Assembly (NCBI GenBank): GCA_964514055.1
Contig: CAZEPB010000027.1
Span: 1-22,305 of the forward strand
From: SG8-32-3 sp964514055
Lineage (GTDB): Archaea > Thermoproteota > Bathyarchaeia > Bathyarchaeales > Bathycorpusculaceae
Direction: 5' to 3'
DNA: 22,305 nucleotides
Shown here in pieces: positions 21,804 to 22,305 of the stretch; within the stretch, counting starts at the first letter, position 1; each line of letters begins with the position of its first letter. A model generated the notes under the pieces. The model had not been told where the DNA came from and made no database searches. It saw only the letters and a program-made list of their open reading frames with translations. The position numbers and the translations under genes are program-made.

Positions 21804-22305
21804 TTAAGCTAGCACTTCTTGAAGTTTACCTTGTTCTCGGGCTTCTTTTATTTCGAGGGCTATGCGCCTTCCCATGTACATGTCTGCGCCGTACTTCAAG
21901 TAAGCGTAAGGTGAAGTGCCGATGCCAACGTTTGTTCCTGCCACGATGCGCGCTGAAATCTCAAACGTGAAAATCTTCAGGTCATCCGTTATCACCGTTT
22001 CCAAACAGAACGGTCCAATGATTCCTGGCGGCGCGAGTTCCCGTGCTTTTTTGTGGACGCTGTCGCCCATCCGCATGAGTTCAGGAAGCAGGGATTCGCG
22101 GAGCACTATGGGGAAATTGCCCACGATGGTGTAAGTGGGATTCACTCCTATCTCAAGCTGCTCGTTGGCAGGAATTTTGCCTATGGCGTCCACCGCGGAT
22201 TCGTAGCGTCTATCCACCGCCAACAACTCCACGTCATCCTTGATTATCGAGCTGAAGTAGCTGGGGTAAACGTTCACGCCCAACGCGTACTCCTGCAGAT
22301 GCACC
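21804..22305 (-). CDS. purP: PurP, formate-dependent FAICAR synthetase, C-terminal part
   Basis: The gene runs off the right edge; the last 167 or so codons are here. PurP makes FAICAR from AICAR, formate and ATP in archaeal purine synthesis. Recognised from FEISARIVAGTNVGIGTSPYA, GPFCLETVITDDLKIFTFE and the end ADMYMGRRIALEI, within an ATP-grasp fold. The first Met in the window is internal; the family is about 360 residues. Metal/ATP-binding residues of the ATP-grasp C-terminal lobe are included, but I cannot place them exactly. Confidence 0.9.
   Translation of the reverse strand, partial: VHLQEYALGVNVYPSYFSSIIKDDVELLAVDRRYESAVDAIGKIPANEQLEIGVNPTYTIVGNFPIVLRESLLPELMRMGDSVHKKARELAPPGIIGPFCLETVITDDLKIFTFEISARIVAGTNVGIGTSPYAYLKYGADMYMGRRIALEIKEAREQGKLQEVLA

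Overview
This window looks like part of an archaeal chromosome. Evidence: an archaeal-type EF-2, PurP, an Ogg-family glycosylase, a tungsten-type aldehyde:ferredoxin oxidoreductase (AOR), TATA-box promoters with short leaders, CCA-encoding tRNA genes, an SSV-type split integrase, and secreted proteins with Pro-Thr linkers and a C-terminal membrane anchor. The gene mix resembles Bathyarchaeia/Thermoproteota, but that lineage call is an inference with modest confidence.

Bases 1-8518 are an integrated genetic element. Its ends are two copies of the 54-base 3' part of a tRNA-Leu(UAA) gene (1-54 and 8465-8518; 50 of 54 bases match). The integrase gene is cut in two by the integration. A 3'-truncated int(N) piece carrying a ribbon-helix-helix domain reads leftward into the left att site. 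The int(C) piece, carrying the tyrosine-recombinase domain, reads leftward out of the right att site. Both are in the same frame across the tRNA sequence, so the excised circle would encode one protein of about 369 residues.

Inside the element there are two modules of different base composition. The left, AT-rich module (about 410-4478) has a lone leftward gene (438 aa, Cys motifs, hydrophobic C-terminal segment) divergent from a tight three-gene rightward operon (332, 317 and 197 aa; the last is a three-helix membrane protein). I recognise none of these proteins. They are the best candidates for an undescribed cargo system. The right, GC-rich module (about 4850-8518) has a leftward operon of seven small genes, several with zinc-binding motifs (a 40-aa zinc ribbon, a SWIM finger, a 241-aa protein with CGH and CPHC), followed upstream by int(C). 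Two near-identical ~141-bp units in inverted orientation (4695-4836 and 7403-7543), plus a diverged third unit (7296-7383), bracket the operon. Each unit is itself bounded by inverted copies of a ~20-base motif.

To the right of the element is ordinary host sequence with: a PD-(D/E)XK nuclease-like gene (possibly a truncated remnant); a leftward AOR plus 16-cysteine ferredoxin operon; a divergent MoaD/ThiS-like protein and an M24 peptidase; a large cell-surface beta-helix protein; EF-2 with an overlapping Ogg gene; a tRNA with anticodon CAT; an isochorismatase-family hydrolase; a second surface protein; a predicted protein kinase; a 63-aa hypothetical; and the 3' part of purP running off the right edge. 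The two surface-protein genes share a ~118-bp promoter/leader/signal-peptide segment in opposite orientations on either side of the EF-2 region. EF-2 has an atypical sequence around its diphthamide histidine.
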